DNA from: a virus
Length of the DNA: 43,232 nt
Strand: one strand, 5' to 3'
IMG/VR virus record: IMGVR_UViG_3300031753_000014
Span: 1-43,232 of that record
The position numbers and the translations under genes were made by a program. Shown here one piece after another: positions 33,663 through 40,438 of the stretch (within the stretch, counting starts at the first letter, position 1; every line of letters begins with the position of its first letter). Below the pieces are notes generated by a model. The model was not told where the DNA came from. It ran no database searches and worked only from the letters and a program-made list of their open reading frames with translations.

Positions 33663-33824
33663 ATGACAAGCAAACACGCTGCACCACTCGAACTGATCTT
33701 CGTCGTGCTCGCGCTGGTGCTGTTCGCTCTGGCCGGGTTCGGCTGGCCCGCGCCCATCGAGCCGTACCGTACCAAACTGGTAGCAATGGGCCTTTTCTTT
33801 TGGTGCCTCAGCACGTTTTTCTGA
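33663..33824 (+). CDS. Two-span membrane mini-protein, holin candidate (53 aa)
   Basis: ATG 33663 after GGGGGAATAAA. Two hydrophobic helices (LIFVVLALVLFALAGFGW, and VAMGLFFWCLSTFF) are joined by a short Pro/Lys/Arg loop; the N-terminus is short and polar. The topology and size match small class II/III holins, and it lies next to the lysis cluster (on the opposite strand). Assignment is by topology only. Confidence 0.58.
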   Translation: MTSKHAAPLELIFVVLALVLFALAGFGWPAPIEPYRTKLVAMGLFFWCLSTFF

Positions 33825-33836
33825 TATACCCTCTCA

Positions 33837-34016
33837 ATGACCAGCCCTGATAAGTTAGACACGCTAATCGCCCGTCTGAAGAAACTCTCTGCCAGGTTGA
33901 AAGAGCAGGAGAAGGAATTGCGCACCACTGAACAGCAACTCCTCAAGTACATCGAGAAGCTAGGACGGGAGGATGTAGGCCCAGACCGCCTCTATTCCTC
34001 CATCAGTAAAAAGTGA
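33837..34016 (+). CDS. Small coiled-coil protein (59 aa), last + strand gene
   Basis: ATG 33837. Residues 5-45 are a continuous heptad helix (LDTLIARLKKLSARLKEQEK...), followed by a polar tail. Its 3' end overlaps the end of the convergent endolysin gene by 57 bases. No signal or membrane segment, so it is not an obvious spanin. Function unknown. Confidence 0.52.
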   Translation: MTSPDKLDTLIARLKKLSARLKEQEKELRTTEQQLLKYIEKLGREDVGPDRLYSSISKK

Positions 34017-34436
34017 CCTCATCTCGTCGTCTGGTGAGGCAGGACATTCCTGCGGGTACAGGTGAGGGTTATCGGGCGTCGGGCGACCTTGGTGGTCGCA
34101 CCACTTAGCGCCTTCCGCCAGCCCGCACGACGGCGCTTTCTCCAGCAGTTCTTCCCATTCCGGAGTATCAATATTCCAGTCGGGAACGTTCATCAGCATC
34201 GGACAGACGTCGACTGCGTACCCGAAATTATGGGCGCTATAGCCGGCGCGAGCGTCGGTAACAATCCTGCCTGGAGTGGTTCTTCCTTGGGCGTAGAGCG
34301 CGTTCTGTTCTGCGAAGGTGCGCAAGCCTTGAACCACGCGAATAGTAAAAGACAGCAGGTCCGCGAGCTGGTGGATGCGGCGCGAGAGTTCTGGGTGCAC
34401 CAGTGCAAGGCGCTCTTCGCTGATGGCATCAAGCAT
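33960..34436 (-). CDS. Endolysin, peptidase M15 (L-Ala-D-Glu endopeptidase type), 158 aa
   Basis: Cleaves the peptide cross-links of peptidoglycan for host lysis. Residues 35-55 have the family start QGLRTFAEQNALYAQGRT. The zinc site SAHNFGYAVD gives H69 and D76, and the third ligand H125 is in DNPHLYP, matching the SxHxxGxAxD...H arrangement of M15 lysins. Length is normal for phage-T5-type enzymes. No signal peptide, so release depends on a holin. ATG 34436 lies just after the stop of the upstream gene (TAATATG). It is the last gene of the - strand string. Confidence 0.88.
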   Translation of the reverse strand: MLDAISEERLALVHPELSRRIHQLADLLSFTIRVVQGLRTFAEQNALYAQGRTTPGRIVTDARAGYSAHNFGYAVDVCPMLMNVPDWNIDTPEWEELLEKAPSCGLAEGAKWCDHQGRPTPDNPHLYPQECPASPDDEMRSLFTDGGIEAVWAYILPS

Positions 34437-34437
34437 A

Positions 34438-35199
34438 TTAGTTTTTTATGAGTTGAAGATCGGAAGTCAGTTGGTCGAGATTTAACGTGTTAGGGGCTAG
34501 GCCGGACGCAGCGTTCAGCCAATCGGCGGTTATAACCGCGTACGCCTCGTCGAAATAGGTTTGCTCAAAAGTGTTGGTGAGTTTCTGGTTCTTGGCCCAC
34601 GTACAGCAGTCGAATCCTTCTGAGCCAAAGCCGAACAATGGGACCGAATGGCCGCCGTCAATCGGCGACCCGTTCACTACATCCCAAGTCACTCCGTTGT
34701 CGAATTGATCCATACAGGAATCGGGCACCTCAAATCCAGCGTCGACACCTCCGAACAGATAAATAGCTTGCCGCAAGCGCACTGCGTTCGTGGGATCGAT
34801 GGAGGCCCAACCGAGGATCTTGTGCCCTGCAATCCCTTGGGTCTGCCAATAGTTGAGGACATCAGTGATAGCCGCGCCGTCGTCGTTCATCCCGACGAGC
34901 AGTTTGTCTGGACTAACTGGTACATACCCCGACACGGCGGAATAGGCGGTGATGACATCCTGCAGGGTGGGAACGACCATCGTCCCAGTGTGCGCGGTCA
35001 CCAGCATGAGCATGTGCGCGATACAGGCGCAGGTACAGTCGCCCAGTTGATCGTTACCGAACATCTGCCACTGATCTTCGGGAATTTTGTATTCGCGCCA
35101 CACGCGTGCCGGCGGGTCGGGCAACGCCTCGGGAAGCAGATACTTCCCGAGGCGCAGCGTCTTTGGATGGAACTTCGGTGCCAGTTTTCCGAGTTTCAT
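34438..35199 (-). CDS. Papain-like (cysteine peptidase-fold) phage protein (253 aa)
   Basis: The order of motifs is that of a C1/C39-like peptidase: NDQLGDCTCACIAHM with a candidate nucleophile at C55 or C57 on a helix start, followed by a long insert and SPIDGGHSVPLFGFG with candidate His H184, then a CCTWAKNQ segment where the Asn/Trp element falls. The central part (VLNYWQTQGIAGHKILGWAS) is typical of phage proteins of this kind. No secretion signal. It lies just upstream of the endolysin, so a second wall-active enzyme is possible, as is a virion protease; substrate unknown. Confidence 0.62.
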   Translation of the reverse strand: MKLGKLAPKFHPKTLRLGKYLLPEALPDPPARVWREYKIPEDQWQMFGNDQLGDCTCACIAHMLMLVTAHTGTMVVPTLQDVITAYSAVSGYVPVSPDKLLVGMNDDGAAITDVLNYWQTQGIAGHKILGWASIDPTNAVRLRQAIYLFGGVDAGFEVPDSCMDQFDNGVTWDVVNGSPIDGGHSVPLFGFGSEGFDCCTWAKNQKLTNTFEQTYFDEAYAVITADWLNAASGLAPNTLNLDQLTSDLQLIKN

Positions 35200-35212
35200 T
35201 TTCCCTCCGCGA

Positions 35213-35854
35213 CTACGGCAATGAAGTGGGCAGCGTGTTCAGCGCGCTATCAACCTCGGCTTGTTGCGTCGGAGTATTCCGAATCTTGAGGTAGGCTTCC
35301 TGCAAGCCTTTGTGCGCGGCGTCTAGATGAACACTCGCCTCTTTGTCCTGCGCCGCGAGCACCGTCTTGGAAGCTCCGGAGGTCATGGCAGCAGTAACCA
35401 GCGGGATGAGCGCGGCGATAGATTCCGCAGCAGCGACCGCGAGGCCAACCAATGCGGTTAGTTTGCTTACCGTCGCGCTGTCGGTGATATTTGCCCCGCT
35501 CAAGATGTTGCCCAGGTTGGCGACGATGGCTTGCATCACTGCTTGGATCTGGCTCAGTGTGCCGGTCGAAGCGGCCGCTTTGTATGCGGCGATCAGTTGC
35601 TGGACCTGCACGACCTCTGCAGCGATGTCGTCGCCTATTTTCTGGATGGCGGCAGATACACTCGCTGGGACCGTTTTGTTTTCCAAAGCTGCTACAAATG
35701 AAATCGCGGCTGAGACCGCAGCCTCAAGGGCGGGGAGTAAACTTGAGACCGCTGACAGCCAAGCGGCGCTGCAGCCGGACAGAATCGTTGCGGCTAGCAG
35801 GACTGCGTAGGTAATAGCGAACGTGGCCCAGAACTTCCGTGCGTTTAGCTTCAC
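35213..35854 (-). CDS. Phage lipoprotein (213 aa)
   Basis: GTG 35854 is preceded by TAGGAGG. Residues 8-28 form a lipoprotein signal with lipobox LSGC (C28). The mature part is Ala/Val-rich and helical throughout (SSLLPALEAAVSAAISFVAA). Location beside endolysin suggests an envelope role at lysis (outer spanin-like) or superinfection exclusion, but it is longer than usual outer spanins. Conversion to a membrane-anchored lipoprotein is well supported by the signal; function is not. Confidence 0.65.
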   Translation of the reverse strand: MKLNARKFWATFAITYAVLLAATILSGCSAAWLSAVSSLLPALEAAVSAAISFVAALENKTVPASVSAAIQKIGDDIAAEVVQVQQLIAAYKAAASTGTLSQIQAVMQAIVANLGNILSGANITDSATVSKLTALVGLAVAAAESIAALIPLVTAAMTSGASKTVLAAQDKEASVHLDAAHKGLQEAYLKIRNTPTQQAEVDSALNTLPTSLP

Positions 35855-35866
35855 TTGTGTTGCCTC

Positions 35867-36064
35867 CTAAGATTTCGTTTCGACCGTGGCCTGTCTCGGG
35901 CTGGATTGTACCACCGTAACTCCGGGTGCAAGTGAGAGAATTCCGAATAGTTTGCCCTCTTCGTCGCGCAGCACGTACTCGGGACTACCGGGCAAGTCGG
36001 CGACTTCGTGGCATTCGATGCTGCCCAAAGGCATACTCGCCCGGAGGATTGAAAAGTGTTTCAC
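35867..36064 (-). CDS. Hypothetical protein (65 aa)
   Basis: GTG 36064 overlaps the stop of the upstream gene by GTGA. Small beta-type sequence (ADLPGSPEYVLRDEEGKLFG, LSLAPGVTVV). No family recognised. Confidence 0.55.
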   Translation of the reverse strand: MKHFSILRASMPLGSIECHEVADLPGSPEYVLRDEEGKLFGILSLAPGVTVVQSSPRQATVETKS

Positions 36065-36426
36065 TCTTCTTCGCTGTTGTGTTTAACTTTTACCTTGACC
36101 GTCTCTTCCTCGTGAACAATCTTTATCTCAATTCCGTCACGGAGGTATTTTTCTTTCCCATGCCGCTTCATGGCGGCGTGCAGGTCATACTTGAGTTTCT
36201 TCTCTTGCGGGGTTAGCGCCATGCGTTGGTCACGAACACTCGCGTAAGTTTCGGCCAAGCCTTCCAGTTCCTCTATTTCTGGGTCTTCCATTTCAGGTAG
36301 GCGGGCTTGGCGCGGCTTCTTTGGTGGCGAGGTTTCCTCGTCATGCGGCCCGATCCCGCGACGTCCGGTTCGCTTTGGCGCGTGTTTGGGCAGCGAGGCT
36401 CCTGCGTTTCTTTTCGTCTTTGGCAT
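36061..36426 (-). CDS. Basic/acidic hypothetical protein (121 aa)
   Basis: The start ATG 36426 (MPKTKRNAG) is preferred over GTG 36468. The N-terminus is Lys/Arg/Pro-rich and probably disordered. Residues 45-110 form a helical segment (EIEELEGLAETYASVRDQRM... LKYDLHAAMKRHGKEKYL) followed by a beta pair (IEIKIVHEEETVKVKVKH). The helix-then-hairpin pattern occurs in small phage proteins of unknown function. Overlaps both neighbours. Confidence 0.62.
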   Translation of the reverse strand: MPKTKRNAGASLPKHAPKRTGRRGIGPHDEETSPPKKPRQARLPEMEDPEIEELEGLAETYASVRDQRMALTPQEKKLKYDLHAAMKRHGKEKYLRDGIEIKIVHEEETVKVKVKHNSEEE

Positions 36427-36610
36427 ATCTTCTGTCTTTCCTTTCTTTGCGAGTTGTGAAGCGGGCACAAATCAGGGAAACAACACTAGGGTCAAGACAC
36501 TCGGATACGATGCGACGCGAACAGGGACGGCAAAGGGCGCGTTGCAGTTCGACGCGCGAGACGCCGCTGGCACCTTCGCACTCTTCGCTGAACTCGGATT
36601 GGCAAGACAC
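36341..36610 (-). CDS. Zinc-ribbon-like small protein, start uncertain (89 aa from GTG 36610)
   Basis: The frame contains FFCVSCQSEFSEECEG and, 24 residues on, ALCRPCSRR, a good two-knuckle zinc ribbon, but the first Cys of CVSC lies just before the only nearby initiator (GTG 36610). The true start may be an unusual codon further up. The C-terminus is strongly basic and overlaps the next gene by 86 bases. Bases 36611-36794 upstream hold no gene I can defend; they contain a 6-bp hairpin (CCAACC/GGTTGG around 36740-36757). Confidence 0.42.
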   Translation of the reverse strand: MSCQSEFSEECEGASGVSRVELQRALCRPCSRRIVSECLDPSVVSLICARFTTRKERKDRRYAKDEKKRRSLAAQTRAKANRTSRDRAA

Positions 36611-36794
36611 GCAAAAGAACTGGCCGATGATTGCTGACGACCCCGCTCGCGTTGCGCGAAGATTATCACAAGTTGCCTTTCCAAAAGTGCGGGACTCGCT
36701 GATGATCCCTGTTTCCAGGCCCAGCCAGCGAATCCCGCGTCCAACCTTTCACGGTTGGGCACACTGTACGCCTCTCCTAACGCTGTTTGCAAGG

Positions 36795-36995
36795 CTAAAC
36801 TTGACCGCGCTGCACAAATACATCAGTCCAGCACTCTTCCCAAAGCATCAGCGGGATCTGTGCGGCTTGGTATCGCTCGCGAAACGCGAATCCAGTATTC
36901 TTCCAAATATGAGTGTGGATGTGCAGCAAGAGGTACCAAGGACCCCGACGGCGCAGCGATTCGGTTATATCCAAACCTGAATAGTCGTCTTTCAT
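36795..36995 (-). CDS. Hypothetical Trp/His-rich protein (66 aa)
   Basis: ATG 36995 overlaps the stop of the upstream gene (ATGA). Contains WYLLLHIHTHIWKNTG and LMLWEECW; alpha-helical character with several aromatic residues. No family recognised; supported by coupling and a balanced composition. Confidence 0.52.
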   Translation of the reverse strand: MKDDYSGLDITESLRRRGPWYLLLHIHTHIWKNTGFAFRERYQAAQIPLMLWEECWTDVFVQRGQV

Positions 36996-37171
36996 GTGCG
37001 CACCTTACAGTTATGGGCGCGGCAGAAAAGGCAGGCCGCGAAGGAATCGTTAAACGATAACTCAGGGAACGGGCACTGGCATGGCACAGCCTGCCCGCAG
37101 CACTTACAGGGGTGAGAATGAGCCTGTAATGACTTGTTGACCTCGCTTGTACTGTGCTCTTGTTGATTCAT
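36992..37171 (-). CDS. Cys-rich zinc-binding mini-protein (59 aa)
   Basis: The start ATG 37171 (MNQQEHS) is chosen because CAGGAGGAAGA lies just ahead of it; an earlier in-frame start would lack this. Eight cysteines occur in pairs (CKCCG, CQC, CLFC, NC), enough for two zinc sites. Role unknown. Confidence 0.6.
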   Translation of the reverse strand: MNQQEHSTSEVNKSLQAHSHPCKCCGQAVPCQCPFPELSFNDSFAACLFCRAHNCKVRT

Positions 37172-37202
37172 TCTTCCTCCTGGCACACACGGCTAACTTC
37201 CC

Positions 37203-37337
37203 TCACCCGCCTTCTCGTCCAGCGCGTGTATAAGTCAGATGGTGCATGTGAGCCGCTGGCTTTTTGTGACACTTCTCGCATACCCCACGAGATCGTGTCC
37301 AGATAATCGGTCTTAAAAGCGGATTGATTCGACTCAT
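37203..37337 (-). pseudogene. Truncated HNH-type nuclease fragment (44 aa)
   Basis: ATG 37337 gives MSRINPLLRPIIWTRSRGVC. The sequence then runs CEKCHKKPAAHMHHLTYTRAGRE, the first half of a standard HNH nuclease (C-x-x-C, then A-x-x-HH-x-T-Y-x-R-x-G-x-E), but a TGA follows where the family continues with a second Cys pair and the terminal His. So this is a decayed remnant or a deliberately short zinc-knuckle protein. An 11-bp inverted repeat abuts its start codon. Confidence 0.5.
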
Positions 37338-37390
37338 AGCGGGTAGCTCTTTTCTGTCTGGCGCCGACCGATTCAACAGGCTACCCGCTA
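37337..37390. repeat. Perfect 11-bp inverted repeat abutting a start codon
   Basis: TAGCGGGTAGC (37337-37347) and GCTACCCGCTA (37380-37390) are exact complements separated by 32 bases. In - strand RNA the second arm ends right at the ATG 37337, so folding would hide the initiation region. It could also be a protein-binding or recombination site. Confidence 0.55.
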
Positions 37391-37427
37391 AGGAAGGATG
37401 CCGAACCGATCTACGCCAGAACATCAA

Positions 37428-37556
37428 AATCGTAAAGGAAAACTTGTAGAGAAATCAAGCACTACAATTCGTTTATTCTGGTAGGGTTAGCGGACTTTTC
37501 CACATTTCGCAAGTTTTCCACAGTTCCCCCACCTTGACTCCCCTCCCCTATCCCCC
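37428..37556. other. Intergenic stretch with two DnaA-box-like 9-mers
   Basis: 129 bp without a gene. TTTTCCACA occurs at 37496-37504 and 37514-37522, same orientation, 18 bp start to start; it differs at one position from the DnaA box TTATCCACA. The right side is C-rich (runs of CCCC to 37570) and the left side A/T-richer. A replication or regulatory site is possible. Confidence 0.4.
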
Positions 37557-37763
37557 TTAATAATCCCCCTCGTTTTTGAATGCCCCCTCCCAAGAGAAGA
37601 CCCCCTCCATTGCAGCAACAAGCAACGATCCTTCCACTTCTTGCGCCATCTTACAGGCAGGGCAGAAACCTTCGTCGTAGTGGACTGGCTTAGGATGGCG
37701 CCGGCAGATTTTCAGCCTCGGTCGATCCACTAACTTGCGACGGGATCTATTCGTCGTGCGCAC
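37557..37763 (-). CDS. Small zinc-ribbon-like protein (68 aa)
   Basis: GTG 37763 follows GGAG and abuts the previous stop (TAAGTG). The N-terminus is basic (TNRSRRKLVDRPRLKI); then C-R-R-H...GFCPACKMAQE supplies a Cys-His...Cys-x-x-Cys site, and a helical C-terminus follows. Likely zinc-bound. Unknown role. Confidence 0.6.
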   Translation of the reverse strand: MRTTNRSRRKLVDRPRLKICRRHPKPVHYDEGFCPACKMAQEVEGSLLVAAMEGVFSWEGAFKNEGDY

Positions 37764-37996
37764 TTAAGGCTCCTTTGCCGGTGGCGCAGCGGCCAGCGCA
37801 GCCCGCACGACTGTCACGCGCACTTTGTCTCCCGGCTGAAATTTGCTCTTATCTAAAATCGGCGTGATTATGTCCAAGCACACCTTCCCGCGATTCTGCT
37901 TAAGCGGCTGATATTCGTGATAATCGGCTACTCGCGCCTCGAATGTTTGTTCCTCCCGTAGCGCGTTGGCTCGTCGAGCGGCTTGGGGTCAGTCAT
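37764..37996 (-). CDS. Frame-disrupted small gene (fused reading about 77 aa)
   Basis: From ATG 37996 the frame MTDPKPLDEPTRYG ends at a stop after 22 codons. The -1 frame then reads a convincing protein to TAA 37764: LREEQTFEARVADYHEYQPL...KSKFQPGDKVRVTVVRAAL. That second frame has no initiator before GTG 37883. A one-base shift in the first 15 codons restores a whole protein, so this is a frameshift (mutation, sequencing error or programmed). ATG 37996 overlaps the end of the upstream gene. Confidence 0.5.
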
Positions 37997-38204
37997 GCGC
38001 CACCTCTCGGTCATACTGCTCCTGCGTCAGCCCTGAAATCATCCAATTATCTTCGCCGTCTAAGGCAATCGCCGCGCGAATCGCAGCTTCCCGGTCAGCA
38101 TAAATATCTCCAGACGAACGCCGCAGTGTGTTGGTCCCGCGCAAATAAGGAACAACCCGCCATGCCACGTACTGTTCAAGTGGACCTTGTTGTGTCTCGC
38201 TCAT
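37989..38204 (-). CDS. Hypothetical protein (71 aa)
   Basis: The start ATG 38204 (MSETQQGPLEQYVAWRVVPY) is favoured by GGGGAGAGAAG upstream; the longer in-frame extension is not needed. Residues 8-60 look like a strand-strand-helix unit ending in WMISGLTQEQYDRE. No family recognised. Confidence 0.58.
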   Translation of the reverse strand: MSETQQGPLEQYVAWRVVPYLRGTNTLRRSSGDIYADREAAIRAAIALDGEDNWMISGLTQEQYDREVAHD

Positions 38205-38241
38205 AGTTTCGCTTCTCTCCCCTAACTCTTCCGCCGCCGCG

Positions 38242-38535
38242 TCACGTCCACACTTCGCCTGCTCCAGCAACGAATGCGCGGCATGAATTTATCATCGCGG
38301 AGCAAAGTTCTTCGCCAAACTCCTGCCCTTCGTAAACATCTACGAAAATATCAGACGACCAATACCCATTGCCTCCGGTCGGGTCGTAAAAGCGGAAATT
38401 GATTAGGTCGCCGCGCAAATCTGACTGTGGGTAGCCGTGTCTCTGCCGCAGGTACTCGACGCAGAGAAGTGTGGTTTTAATAGTTCGTGCATGGCCTATG
38501 ATGTGATGCGTTGGTGGCTTGCATATATCGCTCAC
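38242..38535 (-). CDS. Hypothetical protein (97 aa)
   Basis: GTG 38535 overlaps the upstream stop (GTGA). Alpha/beta composition (TIKTTLLCVEYLRQRHGYPQ, then GYWSSDIFVDVYEGQEFGEE). No family recognised. Part of the coupled early-gene string. Confidence 0.55.
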   Translation of the reverse strand: MSDICKPPTHHIIGHARTIKTTLLCVEYLRQRHGYPQSDLRGDLINFRFYDPTGGNGYWSSDIFVDVYEGQEFGEELCSAMINSCRAFVAGAGEVWT

Positions 38536-38717
38536 GGCTTCCGCTCCCCGGCCTGCGCGGTGGGCTGGCGAGCATTCTCCGCTTCTAATCGTCGCCGTTC
38601 CTGCATAGGCGTCTCGGTACTATCGAATACTGCGCAATCGTTTAATAAATGGCCTTTCAGCCCTACCGCGTCAAAATCATTGTCGCCACAAAACGGGCAG
38701 ACCATGTAGATCGTCAT
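38532..38717 (-). CDS. Small C2HC zinc-finger-like protein (61 aa)
   Basis: The start ATG 38717 follows AAGGAAGGTGG. CPFCGDNDFDAVGLKGHLLNDC (residues 7-28, with C7, C10, H24 and C28) is a compact zinc-finger pattern resembling C2H2 fingers with a terminal Cys. The tail is Arg/Glu/Ala-rich. Probably nucleic-acid binding. ATGA overlap with the upstream gene. Confidence 0.62.
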   Translation of the reverse strand: MTIYMVCPFCGDNDFDAVGLKGHLLNDCAVFDSTETPMQERRRLEAENARQPTAQAGERKP

Positions 38718-39343
38718 CTTCCACCTTCCTTTCCCGCCGCCGCGCCCCACAGTAGATAGCCTGCAAGGTGCTTTCCTTCGTGCCCTTCGCACAATTCACA
38801 CTGGCCGCACTCTTCACTCTGCGCTTGACAACGTTCTACGCGCCCGCTCGCTATCCCGCTGCTGCCCCGCGCGGCCAGTGTCAATTCAATAATCTGGTCA
38901 ACGCACTCGCGCACCAACTTCGCTGTCGCTGGACGGCTTGGAGCAAGCTCCAATTTACTGGCAATTTCGCGCAGCGTTCTAAGTGGTTGCTCCAGTCGCA
39001 CTGGCCCCACACGCTCGGTACGCGGCTCGACGGGCGCAGCGAATCCATTGCATCCGCATAACCCGCACTTTGGAGAATGCACTCGCTCATCGTGGCCGCA
39101 CTTGCACAGTCCCGCTCCTGCTGCTTCGCGGGAGGACTCCGACAGCGCAACTTCTATCTGCCGAATGCGATTGCTCAACGGCCAAGCCTTGCAGTTGCCA
39201 ACCGAATAGCTCTCCTCGGTATCGTCCTCGAAGTGGCAACCATGAGCACCCAAGGCTAAACCTTTCGCACAGGCATCACACTTGCCGTCGCGCTCAACTT
39301 TCCATTTCGCAAGAATCTCTGCTAGTCGCTCGTTGGTATTCAT
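38714..39343 (-). CDS. Cys-rich multi-zinc protein beginning MNTNERL (209 aa)
   Basis: ATG 39343 lies in a leader cassette duplicated at 40589-40623. Several cysteine clusters: CDACAKG, then GHDERVHSPKCGLCGCNGF with CKCG before it, and CGQCELC...GHEGKH near the C-terminus, suggesting three zinc sites linked by helices (LREIASKLELAPSRP). No enzymatic motif; function unknown. The first seven residues are shared with two other genes here because the cassette carries them. Confidence 0.6.
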   Translation of the reverse strand: MNTNERLAEILAKWKVERDGKCDACAKGLALGAHGCHFEDDTEESYSVGNCKAWPLSNRIRQIEVALSESSREAAGAGLCKCGHDERVHSPKCGLCGCNGFAAPVEPRTERVGPVRLEQPLRTLREIASKLELAPSRPATAKLVRECVDQIIELTLAARGSSGIASGRVERCQAQSEECGQCELCEGHEGKHLAGYLLWGAAAGKEGGR

Positions 39344-39358
39344 CCCTGGTTCACCCGC
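39324..39358 (-). repeat. Leader cassette A, copy 1 (35 bp)
   Basis: Identical to 40589-40623 and, for 19 bases, to 40419-40437. On the - strand it supplies the GGTGAACCAGGG leader and the first codons ATG AAT ACC AAC GAG CGA CT of three different genes. Confidence 0.8.
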
Positions 39359-39902
39359 CCTTTCGCTCCACTGTCACAATCGTATCGTTGTGCGCTCCGC
39401 CGTGCTGGACCAGAAGAATTTCCAATAATTCGTATCCGCGTACTTTGCCAAACCCGGAGGAGTTCCACCCGCAGCAAATTGCTATGCCACCAGGGGCCAG
39501 AATCCGGTCAAGCCCATCCTTTACGACCTTGCAAAGCTTGGCGTTCTGAGTGTCCACCATCTGCGCCTTTTTCTTCGCTATGCGATAGCACTCGGCAATC
39601 TGGCGCGGGGAGTAGGGAGGATCGAACAAAACAGCATGGGCAAATCTCTTCTGATTAAAATTGGCCAGGAACTCCTCGGCAGGAAGATGCAATGATGCCT
39701 TCGTTCTTGGGTTCAAATCGTTAGTACAAGTTCCCCACGTGCTGTTACGCGCGAAGGGGTCAACAATCAAAGTCATTCCCTTGGGTAGCCAGCGCTCCAG
39801 AAGTGCCGCAACCGGACGCATCGAAAATGTAGCCTCGTCGGGCATACAAAACTCGCGCGAAAACTTAACTTCTAACTGATTCTCAACCGCCGTCTCGCTC
39901 AT
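39351..39902 (-). CDS. DNA methyltransferase-like protein, DPPY type (183 aa)
   Basis: Start ATG 39902 (MSETAVENQLEVKF); a longer frame from 39959 is possible but its first 19 residues look non-coding. VDPFARNSTWGTCTNDLNP (48-66) is an AdoMet-site-like strand-turn, and DPPY (94-97) in AVLFDPPYSPRQIAE is the catalytic motif IV of N6-adenine/N4-cytosine methylases. ILAPGGIAICCGWNSSG is the following strand. The order matches a compact phage family of putative adenine methylases. Probably modifies phage DNA against host restriction. Confidence 0.68.
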   Translation of the reverse strand: MSETAVENQLEVKFSREFCMPDEATFSMRPVAALLERWLPKGMTLIVDPFARNSTWGTCTNDLNPRTKASLHLPAEEFLANFNQKRFAHAVLFDPPYSPRQIAECYRIAKKKAQMVDTQNAKLCKVVKDGLDRILAPGGIAICCGWNSSGFGKVRGYELLEILLVQHGGAHNDTIVTVERKGG

Positions 39903-39906
39903 CTCG

Positions 39907-39930
39907 CTCGCTCCCCCCTTCTCTCGACCC
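39907..39930 (-). repeat. Leader cassette C, copy 1
   Basis: GGGTCGAGAGAAGG... through GAGCGAG on the - strand, matching 40824-40846 apart from one extra base in the G run. It carries the G-rich ribosome-binding site of the gene starting at 39902. Confidence 0.65.
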
Positions 39931-39978
39931 TGCGGTGCCCCAGGCCTGAACCCTGCCATAGCCTAGCGCCCGACTCAT

Positions 39979-40368
39979 CTACGCCACACTTCCCGCTGGC
40001 ACTCCGCTGCTACCGACAAAGCCATGCCACCCGCAAGCCTCATCCTGTTCTTGAATCGATGGCGTTAACGACAAATTGTCCATTCCTGTGCCGCTCGCAT
40101 TCCAGCGCACCGTCTTGCCTTCTTTGTTTACGCCGAGATGTGGAGGCACAGGACTTCCAAAAAAGTACACTTGCACCCTATGCGTACCGACCGGGCCTCC
40201 GTTCTTTGCGAATGCTTTAGGGCAGAGAAAGTGAATCCCATGCGCCTCTGCGAATGAATCCACGCGCTTGAAATAATCCCCCGGATTCGCAACTCCGCGC
40301 GCAGCCATCTCTTCTTTACTTTCTAGGCGATAGGCGATGAACCGTCCTTCCAATTCTCTGAGCGTCAT
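39979..40368 (-). CDS. Conserved-looking phage protein with C-terminal WHGFV motif (129 aa)
   Basis: ATG 40368 follows GGGGAAGAGG. Residues 35-60 (HGIHFLCPKAFAKNGGPVGT) and the end (SLTPSI...ACGWHGFVGSSGVPAG) resemble a widespread family of small phage proteins related to DUF6527-type folds, which normally carry CxC and end in C-x-(W/S)-H-(G/Y)-F. Biochemical role unknown. Confidence 0.6.
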   Translation of the reverse strand: MTLRELEGRFIAYRLESKEEMAARGVANPGDYFKRVDSFAEAHGIHFLCPKAFAKNGGPVGTHRVQVYFFGSPVPPHLGVNKEGKTVRWNASGTGMDNLSLTPSIQEQDEACGWHGFVGSSGVPAGSVA

Positions 40369-40438
40369 CCTCTTCCCCTTTCTTAGAATGCAGGGCTTCC
40401 AAGACTTGCTCGCTCGTCAGTCGCTCGTTGGTATTCAC
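40316..40438 (-). CDS. Small protein made from cassette A (40 aa)
   Basis: GTG 40438 overlaps the stop of the upstream gene (GGTGA). It starts MNTNERLTSEQVLEALHSKK (GTG in place of ATG) and runs 53 bases into the next gene. The first 25 residues look helical. Supported by coupling and by the shared start cassette, weakened by the long overlap. Confidence 0.42.
   Translation of the reverse strand: MNTNERLTSEQVLEALHSKKGEEDDAQRIGRTVHRLSPRK
40419..40437 (-). repeat. Leader cassette A, copy 3 (19-bp partial)
   Basis: Shares AGTCGCTCGTTGGTATTCA (given on + strand) with the two full copies, i.e. only the first codons MNTNERL. Confidence 0.7.

Noticed and set aside
36321-36980. 219-codon + strand open frame
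   Set aside because: Low-complexity Arg/Ser/Leu composition, no ribosome-binding site, and opposite several better-supported small genes.
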